A DNA stretch of 8,819 nucleotides from an uncultured Chloroflexota bacterium (GTDB lineage: Bacteria; Chloroflexota; Anaerolineae; Aggregatilineales; Phototrophicaceae): NCBI GenBank assembly GCA_903904765.1, contig CAIVEA010000511.1, positions 1-8,819 of the forward strand. The letters are read 5' to 3'. Shown piece by piece: positions 1 through 5,932 of this stretch. The notes below the pieces were generated by a model, which saw only the letters and a program-made list of their open reading frames with translations, ran no database searches and was not told where the DNA came from. The position numbers and the translations under genes are program-made. Each line of letters begins with the position of its first letter. Position 1 is the first letter of the stretch.

Positions 1-49
1 AACCCATATCCCCATCCTTGCGATGCGGTACAACCCCATGTGCTGCATC

Positions 50-86
50 CAACAGCGGTCAGATCCCCCAACTCTGGCCGCTGTTG
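50..86. repeat. Long inverted repeat of unknown role
   Basis: Positions 50-63 pair with 73-86 in a 14-bp stem (one G-T wobble, T59 with G77) around a 9-base loop. The outer nine pairs are CAACAGCGG with CCGCTGTTG. No T-tract follows on either strand, so it is not a standard intrinsic terminator. It lies between the probable mqnC terminator and the window edge. It could be a transcript-end structure of a gene left of the window, a protein-binding site, or part of a mobile-element end. Only the pairing itself is certain. Confidence 0.5.
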
Positions 87-104
87 ATTCCTGCACCCGG
101 AATT

Positions 105-134
105 AAAACACCCCCGCATGTGCGAGGGTGTTTG
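105..134 (-). terminator. Rho-independent terminator after mqnC
   Basis: On the minus strand AAACACCC (133-126) pairs with GGGTGTTT (113-106), extended inward by a GC-rich segment with one mismatch (125/114) and a four-base loop. It is followed by TTTTAATT. It begins 27 bases after the mqnC stop codon and would end the whole leftward mqn transcript. The T-rich tail lies on the minus-strand side; the plus-strand tail (TTTGTGTG) is weaker. Confidence 0.8.
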
Positions 135-160
135 TGTGTAACGAGAGTGTGTGCGGCAGC

Positions 161-1396
161 CTACTCGATGAGCGTCAGCCCCGCCCAGTTGCCCTGCTTG
201 GAGGCCGCCGCGCTGATGCTTTCCATGCTCAGGTCTACGTCGTCCTCATTCTGGTCGAAGACGTGCAGCACATCATAGTTGGTGTTGCGCTGCGCCGGAA
301 TGAAGCCCGCCTCGCGGATCTGGCGCTGGATTTCGTTCGGCATCATCAGCGAACTGGCTTTGGTGGGCGCACCCGCCGAGGACACCACGTTCTCCTCGAT
401 CATGGTGCTGCCGAAGTCGTCGCAGCCGAAGTGCAGCGCCATCTGCCCCACCTTCACACCCTGCGTCGGCCAACTGGCGCTGATGTGCGGCACATTGTCC
501 ACGAAAATGCGGCTGATGGCGGTGTGACGCAGATATTCGGTGCTGGTGCCGCCGTATTCGGCAGCGAAGCGGCTGCGCCCCAGCGGTGTACCTTCGATCT
601 GCACCGTCCAGCTAATGAAGGCGTTGAAGCCGTTGCCGAAACGCTTCAGGCTATCGTCCTGTTCGTCGCGCAGGCGCTGGAGGTGGTTCAGGCGATTACG
701 CAGTTCCTCGCGGAAGCCGATCACCATGGTGTTGGTCGTCACCAGCCCCAGTTCGTGCGCCACCTTCATCACGCCGAACCAGTCGTCGGTCATGATCTTC
801 TTGGGGGTTACGCGCTTGCGAACTTCGTCATCCAGAATTTCGCCGCCGCCACCGGGCAGCCCCATCAGGCCGGCGGCCTTCAGGTCGGTCAGCACTTCGC
901 GCCACGTCTTGCCGGCGATTTCAGCGATATACTGAATTTCGCTGGGCGAGAAAGCGTTGATCTCAATAGCCGGGAAGGTTCGGTGTATCCAGCTCACCAG
1001 ATCGAGATAGTAGTCGTAGGGTAGATCGGGATTGTGACCGCCCTGCATCAGGATGCGGGTTGCGCCCAGTTCCAGCGCCTCCTCGATTTTGCTGCCGAGG
1101 ATGAGCTTGTTGTTGACGTAGCCTTTTTCTTTGTCGCCGGGGAGGGCGTAGAAGTTGCAGAACTGGCAGTCGGTCACGCATACATTGGTATAGTTGATGT
1201 TGCGGTCAATCAGGTAGGTGACCAGATTGCCGGGGTTCAATTGCTGGCGGCGGACGTTGGCGGCTTCCGCCAAGTCCAGCAGGTCGCCATGCTGGTACAG
1301 CAGCAGTCCTTCATCATAGGAGATGCGCCCGCCGTCGTGTACCTTCGCCAGAATCGAGTCAATCTGGCCTTTGGTTTGCGAATCAAGTGTGGTCAT
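161..1396 (-). CDS. mqnC: Cyclic dehypoxanthinyl futalosine synthase MqnC (radical SAM)
   Basis: Radical-SAM enzyme of the futalosine menaquinone pathway. It converts dehypoxanthinyl futalosine to its cyclic form, a carbon-carbon bond-forming step in the cytosol. The 411-residue product shows the CxxxCxxC iron-sulfur motif at C73, C77 and C80 within the family context RNINYTNVCVTDCQFCNFY. It also has QGGHNPDLPYDYY (about 118-130), a glycine-rich PGGGGEI (181-187) and a C-terminal GCDDFGSTMIEENVV block (324-338), which together separate MqnC from MqnE. The start is ATG, with a weak GGAG about 12 bases upstream. Family members are usually around 350-380 residues; the extra length is a tail after about residue 380 rich in D, E, S and A. 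It is the last gene of the leftward mqn operon, 106 bp after the DUF4926 gene, and is followed by a terminator. Confidence 0.94.
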   Translation of the reverse strand: MTTLDSQTKGQIDSILAKVHDGGRISYDEGLLLYQHGDLLDLAEAANVRRQQLNPGNLVTYLIDRNINYTNVCVTDCQFCNFYALPGDKEKGYVNNKLILGSKIEEALELGATRILMQGGHNPDLPYDYYLDLVSWIHRTFPAIEINAFSPSEIQYIAEIAGKTWREVLTDLKAAGLMGLPGGGGEILDDEVRKRVTPKKIMTDDWFGVMKVAHELGLVTTNTMVIGFREELRNRLNHLQRLRDEQDDSLKRFGNGFNAFISWTVQIEGTPLGRSRFAAEYGGTSTEYLRHTAISRIFVDNVPHISASWPTQGVKVGQMALHFGCDDFGSTMIEENVVSSAGAPTKASSLMMPNEIQRQIREAGFIPAQRNTNYDVLHVFDQNEDDVDLSMESISAAASKQGNWAGLTLIE

Positions 1397-1502
1397 CAGT
1401 TATCCGTTCTCCGTTTTCCCTGTTCGTTTTGCCACTTATTCAGCATGTGTATTCTTGCGCCATCGGGACACTGCACCGGCGCTTGATCCGAATGATCGAG
1501 TA

Positions 1503-1751
1503 TTATCCTGTTCTCGCCAGCAAGCGCACAGTAGGAACTTGATCTTCTTGAAGCGGTTCGATAGCTGCTAACGGCACAATCACAATCCGCAGTGAGTCGC
1601 CTAGCGCATTGAAGATTTCCAGAATCGCACCATCCTCGCCCTCTTGTGGGTGCTGGAGGTACTCGATATACAGCGCCACATCCCCCTTTTTGAGATTGGC
1701 TTCGGGTAAATCGCGGTTGACGACGACTTCGGTGTAGAGTTCGGGTTGCAT
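1503..1751 (-). CDS. DUF4926 domain protein
   Basis: A small soluble protein of 82 residues, with no membrane segment or signal peptide. The layout (LYTEVVVNRDLPEANLKKGDVA, broken here as LYTEVVV, RDLPEANLKKGDVA, then alternating strand-like segments ending in IVIVPLAAIEPL) matches the DUF4926 pattern of a D-L-P-E..L-K-x-G-D motif followed by a short beta-barrel-like core. Function of the family is unknown to me. ATG follows a clear GGAG (GAGGAGATAAGGGCA) and lies 5 bp after the DUF6883 stop, so the two are almost certainly co-translated. It sits inside the mqn operon between mqnA and mqnC but has no known link to menaquinone. Base composition is lower in GC than mqnA (about 52% in the one row of 60 I counted). 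Confidence 0.75.
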   Translation of the reverse strand: MQPELYTEVVVNRDLPEANLKKGDVALYIEYLQHPQEGEDGAILEIFNALGDSLRIVIVPLAAIEPLQEDQVPTVRLLARTG

Positions 1752-1756
1752 TGCCC

Positions 1757-2083
1757 TTATCTCCTCGGTTTTAGAGTTACAAATCGGTAGTTGGTGTCTT
1801 TAATTGGGTCGAATACCCAGACAGTGATTACATCCAATTGGACACCATTTATACCGATCAAAACCCCTTCAACGCGATAGAATTTCCCAAATTCGTTTTC
1901 CAGATCAAAGATCGCTTCATTACCCAAGATGATTTGACGAATCGCCGCCTCTAGTGCATTCGGGTTTTCTAGCGTGAAGCCAAGCCGTACAAGGAGGTTG
2001 GATTTGTCGCTGCGCGGACGTGGCTTCAGCAGGTATAGCGTGAGCTTTTCGGGCGCTATTATCGCATCCGGCGGGATTTTCAT
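1757..2083 (-). CDS. DUF6883 domain protein
   Basis: 108-residue soluble protein. Its opening IAPEKLTLYLL, the DKSNLLVRLGF motif (about 26-36) and the following helix-like segment match the DUF6883 pattern (K-L..Y-L-L, D-K-S, L-G-F). The rest (FGKFYRVEGVLIG, VQLDVITVWVFD) looks like paired beta strands. Function is not established. It starts 11 bp after the mqnA stop without a convincing ribosome site, and is followed 5 bp later by the DUF4926 gene. In my experience these two families are often neighbours, which supports both calls. The gene is markedly AT-richer than its neighbours: two 60-base rows inside it count to 40% GC against 73% for a row inside mqnA, suggesting separate acquisition. 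Confidence 0.75.
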   Translation of the reverse strand: MKIPPDAIIAPEKLTLYLLKPRPRSDKSNLLVRLGFTLENPNALEAAIRQIILGNEAIFDLENEFGKFYRVEGVLIGINGVQLDVITVWVFDPIKDTNYRFVTLKPRR

Positions 2084-2094
2084 CAGCGTATAGC

Positions 2095-2961
2095 TCAGTG
2101 GCTCGTAACTGCCGCCTCATCTTGCCAAAATTCTAGCGTGTTCCTGTCAAACCCTTCCAGCGCTAGTTCGAGGAAGCGTTTGAGTCCGGCGCGATCATCA
2201 TCCTGCAAATGATAGCGCAAATCGCGCAGATAGCGGCGGCACACCCCAGCGGGCAAGCCGAGCCGTGCTGCATAAGCGTTTGCCAGTCCGTCGCGGGGCG
2301 TTTCCGTCAGGCCGGCCTCGGTGGAGGCATACAGCGCATCGAACACGCCCGCCGCTTGCAGTTCCGCTGCCCGTTCGCGCCGCGCTGCCCACACCGCGAA
2401 GGTGAACGGCAGCCCGGTCATTTTCAGCCATTCGTCGCCCAGATCATAGATGTAGGGCAATCCCCAACCATCAGGGCCGCTGAGGGCGCGGTGAATCGCG
2501 CCTTCCACCAGCGCGTCATCCCCGATGACCAGCGCCCCGGCATGGTCGGCTAACATGCTGGGCAGATGCTGGCGGGTGACAGTGAAACGCGGTTGGATGC
2601 CGTAGCGTTCGCGGCACAGCACATCCAGCAGCGCCACGCTGGTAGCGGAATGGTCGGTGAGCGCGATGCTCTGCCCGTCGAGGTCGCGCATGTCCGCTGC
2701 CCACGAGAACAGCAGCACCGTCCGCACCGCGCCGAAACTGGCGATGCTCAAACCGGGCAGCACCACCACCTGCTCGGCATAACGTGCCGCTTCGATGGCG
2801 GAAATGGGCGCGAGGTCAATCTCACCGGATTTGAGCATCCGGTTGAGCATGGACGGCACGCCGCGCTCGAAATGCACATCCACATCTTGCAGCCGTTCCG
2901 CCAGATCATAGTGGAAGGGCATGGTATTCAGATAGTCAATCAAACCGATATTCAGCGTCAT
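2095..2961 (-). CDS. mqnA: Chorismate dehydratase MqnA
   Basis: First enzyme of the futalosine menaquinone route, dehydrating chorismate to 3-enolpyruvylbenzoate in the cytosol. The 288-residue product is of normal family length, with a periplasmic-binding-protein-like fold. Visible MqnA signatures are YLNTMPFHY (10-18), GEIDLAPIS (46-54), SFGAVRTVLLFS (75-86), IGDDALVEGA (146-155) and the segment YDLGDEWLKMTGLPFTFAVW (172-191). The SFGxVRTVLLFS block fits MqnA better than its relative MqnD. I chose ATG at 2961 because the recognisable family sequence begins there (MTLNIGLIDYLN), a short CAGG precedes it, and it leaves a 20-bp gap. A GTG at 2997 would add 12 residues and overlap the upstream gene. 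It lies between a Uma2 gene and the DUF6883 gene in the same operon as mqnE and mqnC. Confidence 0.93.
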   Translation of the reverse strand: MTLNIGLIDYLNTMPFHYDLAERLQDVDVHFERGVPSMLNRMLKSGEIDLAPISAIEAARYAEQVVVLPGLSIASFGAVRTVLLFSWAADMRDLDGQSIALTDHSATSVALLDVLCRERYGIQPRFTVTRQHLPSMLADHAGALVIGDDALVEGAIHRALSGPDGWGLPYIYDLGDEWLKMTGLPFTFAVWAARRERAAELQAAGVFDALYASTEAGLTETPRDGLANAYAARLGLPAGVCRRYLRDLRYHLQDDDRAGLKRFLELALEGFDRNTLEFWQDEAAVTSH

Positions 2962-2981
2962 GATGCCTGATTTCTGCTCGC

Positions 2982-3536
2982 TTACGAACGAAACCACTCT
3001 GCAATTGTGATAGGCTGCTCACCCATGAGCGTAGATGTGAACGCACCATCCGTTCCGGTTAACCCCTGCCGGACGTAGCGCCCTGCATCTGCATCGAGGA
3101 TGAACACTTCCACAAACTGCGCTTCCGGGTTCACCATCCAGTATTCGCGCACCCCTGCGCGTTCGTAGATGGCGAACTTTGAGCCACGATCATTCATTTC
3201 GGTGGAAGGCGACAGAATTTCCACCACCAGATCGGGCGCACCGTGCCAGTAGCGACCGCTGGCTTCCAGCACACAGCGCGTATTCTGCGGGCTGACCCAA
3301 AACAAATCCGGTTCCAGACTGCTACCCTCGTCCGGGCGCAATCCGGTGGGCGCTAAACGCCAGTGTCCGCTTGGCATCCGTGACCGCAGCATGAAGTAGA
3401 CGTTGCCGAGGATCATCTGATGCGGGTCAACGGGCGGATTCACGACGATTTCTCCGTCAATCAGTTCGGTAATCTGGCTGCTTTCGGGCAGCGCGTCATA
3501 GTCCGCAAGCGTTAATCGCGTTTTGGCGGGTATCAC
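2982..3536 (-). CDS. Uma2 family (DUF820) PD-(D/E)XK nuclease-fold protein, copy 1
   Basis: A protein of the restriction-endonuclease-like Uma2 family, abundant in cyanobacteria and Chloroflexota; in vivo role unknown. The diagnostic blocks are ITELIDGEIVVNPP near the N-terminus, SLEPDLFWV, then GRYWHGAPDLVVEILSPST carrying the acidic D and E of the nuclease core, and DRGSKFAIYERAGVREYWMV with the conserved K and Y. All core residues look intact. Start: a TTG at 3545 lies only one base from the AAGGGGG ribosome site, while GTG at 3536 has a 10-base spacing and still keeps the whole domain (184 residues), so I prefer GTG. The ribosome site overlaps the stop of the upstream membrane-protein gene, implying translational coupling. 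It is a paralogue of the gene at 3883-4428. Confidence 0.88.
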   Translation of the reverse strand: MIPAKTRLTLADYDALPESSQITELIDGEIVVNPPVDPHQMILGNVYFMLRSRMPSGHWRLAPTGLRPDEGSSLEPDLFWVSPQNTRCVLEASGRYWHGAPDLVVEILSPSTEMNDRGSKFAIYERAGVREYWMVNPEAQFVEVFILDADAGRYVRQGLTGTDGAFTSTLMGEQPITIAEWFRS

Positions 3537-3546
3537 CCTGTTCAAG

Positions 3547-3553
3547 CCCCCTT
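3547..3553 (-). promoter_or_regulatory. Ribosome binding site overlapping a stop codon
   Basis: AAGGGGG on the minus strand overlaps the TAA stop (3554-3552) of the small membrane-protein gene. It is 1 base from a TTG and 10 bases from a GTG, which favours the GTG at 3536 as the start of Uma2 copy 1 and suggests coupled translation of the two genes. Confidence 0.55.
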
Positions 3554-3863
3554 ACTGTGGCTTGGGCAGCAGCGCGACCAGCACGATGATCGTGACCACC
3601 AGCGGAATCAGCGCCCCCATCATCAGGCTGATGATCTGAATCGGGCGCACCAGTAGGTTACGCCAGTCCACACTATCCACCGAGTCGTCGTTGATCTGCC
3701 AGATGTTCTGTTCACCGAGGTAGATTTGCACACCGAGCGCCCGCCCCAGCACACGCCGCAGGAACGGATCGAGGATGCGCCAGTACAGCGCCATCCACGC
3801 GCCACCTGTGAGGAACAGTACCACCGCCCCGATGCCCAATGTGAATATTACGCTACCGTCCAT
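3552..3863 (-). CDS. Small two-helix membrane protein, unknown function
   Basis: A 103-residue protein I cannot assign to a family. A hydrophobic helix spans about residues 5-28 (VIFTLGIGAVVLFLTGGAWM is its core) and a second spans about 78-100 (ISLMMGALIPLVVTIIVLVA is most of it). Between them is a basic-then-acidic loop with FLRRVLGRALGV (34-45) and EQNIWQINDDSVDSVDW (51-67). It is probably an inner-membrane hairpin with both ends on the same side. The ATG at 3863 has AAGGA about nine bases upstream and lies 19 bp after the stop of Uma2 copy 2; a longer frame reaching 4064 merely runs antisense-like through that Uma2 gene. It sits precisely between two Uma2 paralogues, so the three may form a unit. 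Confidence 0.8.
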   Translation of the reverse strand: MDGSVIFTLGIGAVVLFLTGGAWMALYWRILDPFLRRVLGRALGVQIYLGEQNIWQINDDSVDSVDWRNLLVRPIQIISLMMGALIPLVVTIIVLVALLPKPQ

Positions 3864-3882
3864 GTGTTGCGTCCTTGATGAG

Positions 3883-4428
3883 CTAAAACCAACCGGACAG
3901 ATCAATCGGAGCGTGGTTGAGGGCGCTACTGGCGAAGGACTGCCCCGCTTTGAACACCCCGCTGCGCTCGAAACGCGCCCCATTGTGTGCGTACACTTCC
4001 ACGAACAGCGCCTCCGGGTCAACGATCCAGTATTCGCGCACGCCGATGGCCTGATAGCGGTCAAACTTCACGCCGCGATCTTCATAAGCGGTTGAAGGCG
4101 ACAGCACTTCTATCACCAAATCGGGCGCACCGTGCCAGTAGCGACCATTCGCTTCGAGGAAGCAGGTCGGGCTGTCGTGGCGCACCCAGAACAAATCCGG
4201 CTCGAAGCTATTGGCTTCGTCCAGATGCAATCCGCTGGGCGCGATGCACAACTGCCCCGCCTCCCGGAATGGCAGCAAACTGCCAATGATCGCCAGCAGC
4301 GTTTTCTGGTGGCGAAACAGGGGCGGATTCATCACGATCTCCCCGTCAATCAGCTCGACAATCTGGTTGGTTTCGGGCAAGGCGGTGTACTCGGCAAACG
4401 TCATGCGCGTTCGGACGGTTGTATCCAT
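3883..4428 (-). CDS. Uma2 family (DUF820) PD-(D/E)XK nuclease-fold protein, copy 2
   Basis: 181-residue Uma2 protein with the same block order as copy 1: IVELIDGEIVMNPP (23-36), FEPDLFWV (75-82), GRYWHGAPDLVIEVLSPST (95-113, core D103 and E107) and DRGVKFDRYQAIGVREYWIV (117-136, K121). No catalytic-type residue is missing. Actual nuclease activity is inferred only from the fold. ATG at 4428 is preceded by a strong AAGGAGGGG with 5-7 base spacing; a start at 4467 would place that ribosome site inside the gene and run into the intergenic palindrome. It shares a 27-base identical stretch with copy 1 (4120-4146 and 3231-3257), consistent with a tandem duplication. It follows mqnE by 113 bp and is followed by the membrane-protein gene after 19 bp. 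Confidence 0.9.
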   Translation of the reverse strand: MDTTVRTRMTFAEYTALPETNQIVELIDGEIVMNPPLFRHQKTLLAIIGSLLPFREAGQLCIAPSGLHLDEANSFEPDLFWVRHDSPTCFLEANGRYWHGAPDLVIEVLSPSTAYEDRGVKFDRYQAIGVREYWIVDPEALFVEVYAHNGARFERSGVFKAGQSFASSALNHAPIDLSGWF

Positions 4429-4455
4429 CAGCACCCCTCCTTCCACCTCAAAAAC

Positions 4456-4490
4456 CCTCATCCCCAACCCTTCTCCCTCAGAGAGAAGGG
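4456..4490. repeat. Palindromic intergenic repeat, copy A
   Basis: Leader CCCTCATCCCCAA is followed by CCCTTCTC (4468-4475), a 7-base loop and GAGAAGGG (4483-4490). It lies between the mqnE stop and the Uma2 copy 2 start. The same 8-bp stem with a 7-base loop recurs exactly at 6433-6455, and a longer relative lies at 8762-8811. This is a REP-like dispersed element. It has no T-tract, so it is not a classical terminator, though it could modulate mRNA stability between mqnE and the genes downstream. Confidence 0.75.
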
Positions 4491-4517
4491 TGTAAGGCGG
4501 TGGTCTTGTGTCCCCTA

Positions 4518-4533
4518 CCGAAAACGTTCTCGG
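4518..4533. repeat. 16-base near-perfect palindrome after mqnE
   Basis: CCGAAAACGTTCTCGG reads as a dyad with only one wobble position around a central AACGTT. It starts 8 bases beyond the mqnE stop on the minus strand. Its centre resembles the GAACGTTC palindrome at 5680-5687 upstream of mqnE. It may be a binding site or a small hairpin, but could easily be chance. Confidence 0.3.
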
Positions 4534-4541
4534 CTGTCGCC

Positions 4542-5630
4542 CTACGCGAACACCTCGATCTCGTTGTACACCGTGTCACGTTCCACCGGCGTGTAACCCG
4601 CCTGCCGGATGAAGTTCATCAGTTCCTTCACGGTCATCGTCTCGCGCTTTGCGCCCGCTTCCTTATAGATGTGTTCTTCGATGATCGTGCCGTCCATGTC
4701 GTTCGCGCCGAAGTTGAGCGCCACCTGTGCCAGCGCCGGGGTGAGCATCACCCAGTAAGCCTTGATGTTAGGGATGTTGTCCAGCATCAGGCGGCTGATC
4801 GCCAGCGTCTTGATGTCATCCACACCCGTCGTCCACTGACGGCCAAGCTTGCGCCCTAGATTGTTTTCTTCGGGATGGAAAGCCAGCCCGATGAAGGTTT
4901 GGAAGCCGCCGGATTTGTCCTGCTGTTCGCGCAGTGCGACCATGTGGTGAACGCGATGTTCCGGTTTCTCGATGTGACCGTAGAGCATGGTGGCGTTGGT
5001 CTTGATGCCTAGCCGATGCGCTGCATCATGAACGGCCAGCCACACTTCTTGATTGGCCTTCTCCGGGCAAATCTTGCGGCGCACGTCCCAGTGGAAGATT
5101 TCCGCGCCGCCACCGGGCATGCTGTCCAGACCCGCTTCCATCAGTTGGCGCAGCACCTCGTGGTGGTTCTGTCCCGTGAGCGTGCTGAAGAAATCAATCT
5201 CCACCGCCGTGAAGGCCTTCAGATGGATGTGCGGGAACTCTCTCTTGAGCGTCCGCAGCAGGTCGAGGTAATAGTCGAAGCCCAGTTCGGGGTGCAGCCC
5301 ACCGACGATGTGGAATTCGCGCACGCCTGCCGCCACCGCCCCGCGCACCTTGTCGGGAATCTGTTCGGGCATGAAGGTGAACGCGCCTTCTTCTTTGTCG
5401 CTGGTGCGGGCGAACGAACAGAAGTTGCAGTGGAAGGCGCACACGTTGGTGGGGTTGATGTGGCGATTCTTGTTGAAGTACACCTTGTCGCCATGCAGCC
5501 GCCGCCGGACAACCTGCGCCAGCTTGCCAATCTTGATGACATCGCGCTGTTCAAACAGCCACACGCCTTCATCGTAGGTCAGGCGTTCGGCGGCCTGCAC
5601 TTTGTCGTTGATCTCGTTCCACGTCGTCAT
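4542..5630 (-). CDS. mqnE: Aminofutalosine synthase MqnE (radical SAM)
   Basis: Radical-SAM enzyme that joins 3-enolpyruvylbenzoate (the MqnA product) to the adenosyl moiety of SAM to give 6-amino-6-deoxyfutalosine. The 362-residue product has the CxxxCxxC cluster motif at C64, C68 and C71 in the typical setting INPTNVCAFHCNFCSFAR. It also has VGGLHPELGFDYY (109-121), MPGGGAEIF (171-179), a TNATMLYGHIE block (211-221) and the C-terminal NFGANDMDGTIIEEHI (306-321). The AFHCNFC and GGLHP motifs distinguish it from MqnC. ATG at 5630 is preferred over an in-frame ATG at 5654: a GGGAGAG purine tract precedes it and the family sequence (MTTWNEINDK) starts there. It is the first gene of the leftward operon, about 85 bases after the predicted transcription start of the promoter at 5721-5749. 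Confidence 0.94.
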   Translation of the reverse strand: MTTWNEINDKVQAAERLTYDEGVWLFEQRDVIKIGKLAQVVRRRLHGDKVYFNKNRHINPTNVCAFHCNFCSFARTSDKEEGAFTFMPEQIPDKVRGAVAAGVREFHIVGGLHPELGFDYYLDLLRTLKREFPHIHLKAFTAVEIDFFSTLTGQNHHEVLRQLMEAGLDSMPGGGAEIFHWDVRRKICPEKANQEVWLAVHDAAHRLGIKTNATMLYGHIEKPEHRVHHMVALREQQDKSGGFQTFIGLAFHPEENNLGRKLGRQWTTGVDDIKTLAISRLMLDNIPNIKAYWVMLTPALAQVALNFGANDMDGTIIEEHIYKEAGAKRETMTVKELMNFIRQAGYTPVERDTVYNEIEVFA

Positions 5631-5720
5631 ACTGGCTCTCTCTCCCTGCGTCATCCCTGTGCTGTTGGGTTTCTTCAGCGAACGTTCAAAAGATTGTGAA
5701 TGTTCTGAATTTCACGAATC

Positions 5721-5749
5721 ATTATAAGGCGTTTGAAGAACGCTGTAAA
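5721..5749 (-). promoter_or_regulatory. Sigma70-type promoter of the mqnE operon
   Basis: On the minus strand TTTACA (5749-5744) is followed after 17 bases by a perfect TATAAT (5726-5721). A start near 5714 would give a leader of about 85 bases before mqnE. This is the best promoter match I found in the window and nothing comparable precedes the downstream genes, supporting a single long operon. Confidence 0.7.
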
Positions 5750-5762
5750 GAACTACTATAAC
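5733..5762 (+). promoter_or_regulatory. Candidate divergent promoter toward the haem-binding gene
   Basis: TTGAAG (5733-5738) is followed after 18 bases by TATAAC (5757-5762). It overlaps the mqnE promoter back to back, so polymerase could occupy only one at a time. It would leave a leader of roughly 165 bases before the gene at 5933. A second option for the same gene is TACAAT at 5895-5900 with a poor -35. Confidence 0.4.
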
Positions 5763-5832
5763 GGTATTCATCTGGCCTGTATAGAGCATTCGCCCGCGCT
5801 CTGCGGCTGAATCTTATGATGAATGTCATGGA

Positions 5833-5861
5833 GATTCGCTTGATATTCAGCATAGCGAATC
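5833..5861. promoter_or_regulatory. Inverted repeat upstream of the haem-binding gene (possible operator)
   Basis: GATTCGCT (5833-5840) and AGCGAATC (5854-5861) form a perfect 8-bp inverted repeat around 13 bases. It lies about 70 bases upstream of the start codon at 5933, between the two candidate plus-strand promoters. It could be a regulator site or a leader hairpin. Confidence 0.35.
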
Positions 5862-5894
5862 CCTTTCTTTAGCTTGGGCTAAGGATGCCGGGTT

Positions 5895-5900
5895 TACAAT
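5895..5900 (+). promoter_or_regulatory. Alternative -10 element for the haem-binding gene
   Basis: TACAAT matches the -10 consensus at five of six positions, 20 bases before the AGGAGG ribosome site. The best -35 (TTGGGC, 5874-5879) is poor and only 15 bases away, so this is a weak call. Confidence 0.25.
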
Positions 5901-5932
5901 AAAGAAGCAAAGCACTTTTAGGAGGTCTTTTC

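Noticed and set aside
128..1024. Long open frame of 298 codons on the plus strand
   Set aside because: It lies fully antisense to mqnC, whose radical-SAM motifs are unmistakable. The translated product has His/Val/Arg-rich shadow composition and no recognisable domain.
1397..1502. Separate promoter for mqnC
   Set aside because: The 106-bp gap shows no convincing -35/-10 pair on the minus strand; I see nothing else in it.
1503..2083. DUF6883/DUF4926 as a toxin-antitoxin system
   Set aside because: Size and tight spacing fit, but neither protein shows a toxin catalytic motif or a DNA-binding domain that I can recognise, so I leave the function open.
3864..4064. N-terminal extension of the small membrane protein
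   Set aside because: The extra 67 residues are an out-of-frame reading of Uma2 copy 2. The ATG at 3863 has its own AAGGA site and starts the hydrophobic protein cleanly.
5016..5699. Open frame of 227 codons on the plus strand
   Set aside because: Antisense to mqnE and crosses the mqnE promoter region; no family resemblance.
5676..5705. LexA-type SOS box in the mqnE upstream region
   Set aside because: The Gram-positive-type box needs GAAC-N4-GTTC; here GAAC and GTTC abut directly, so the spacing is wrong.
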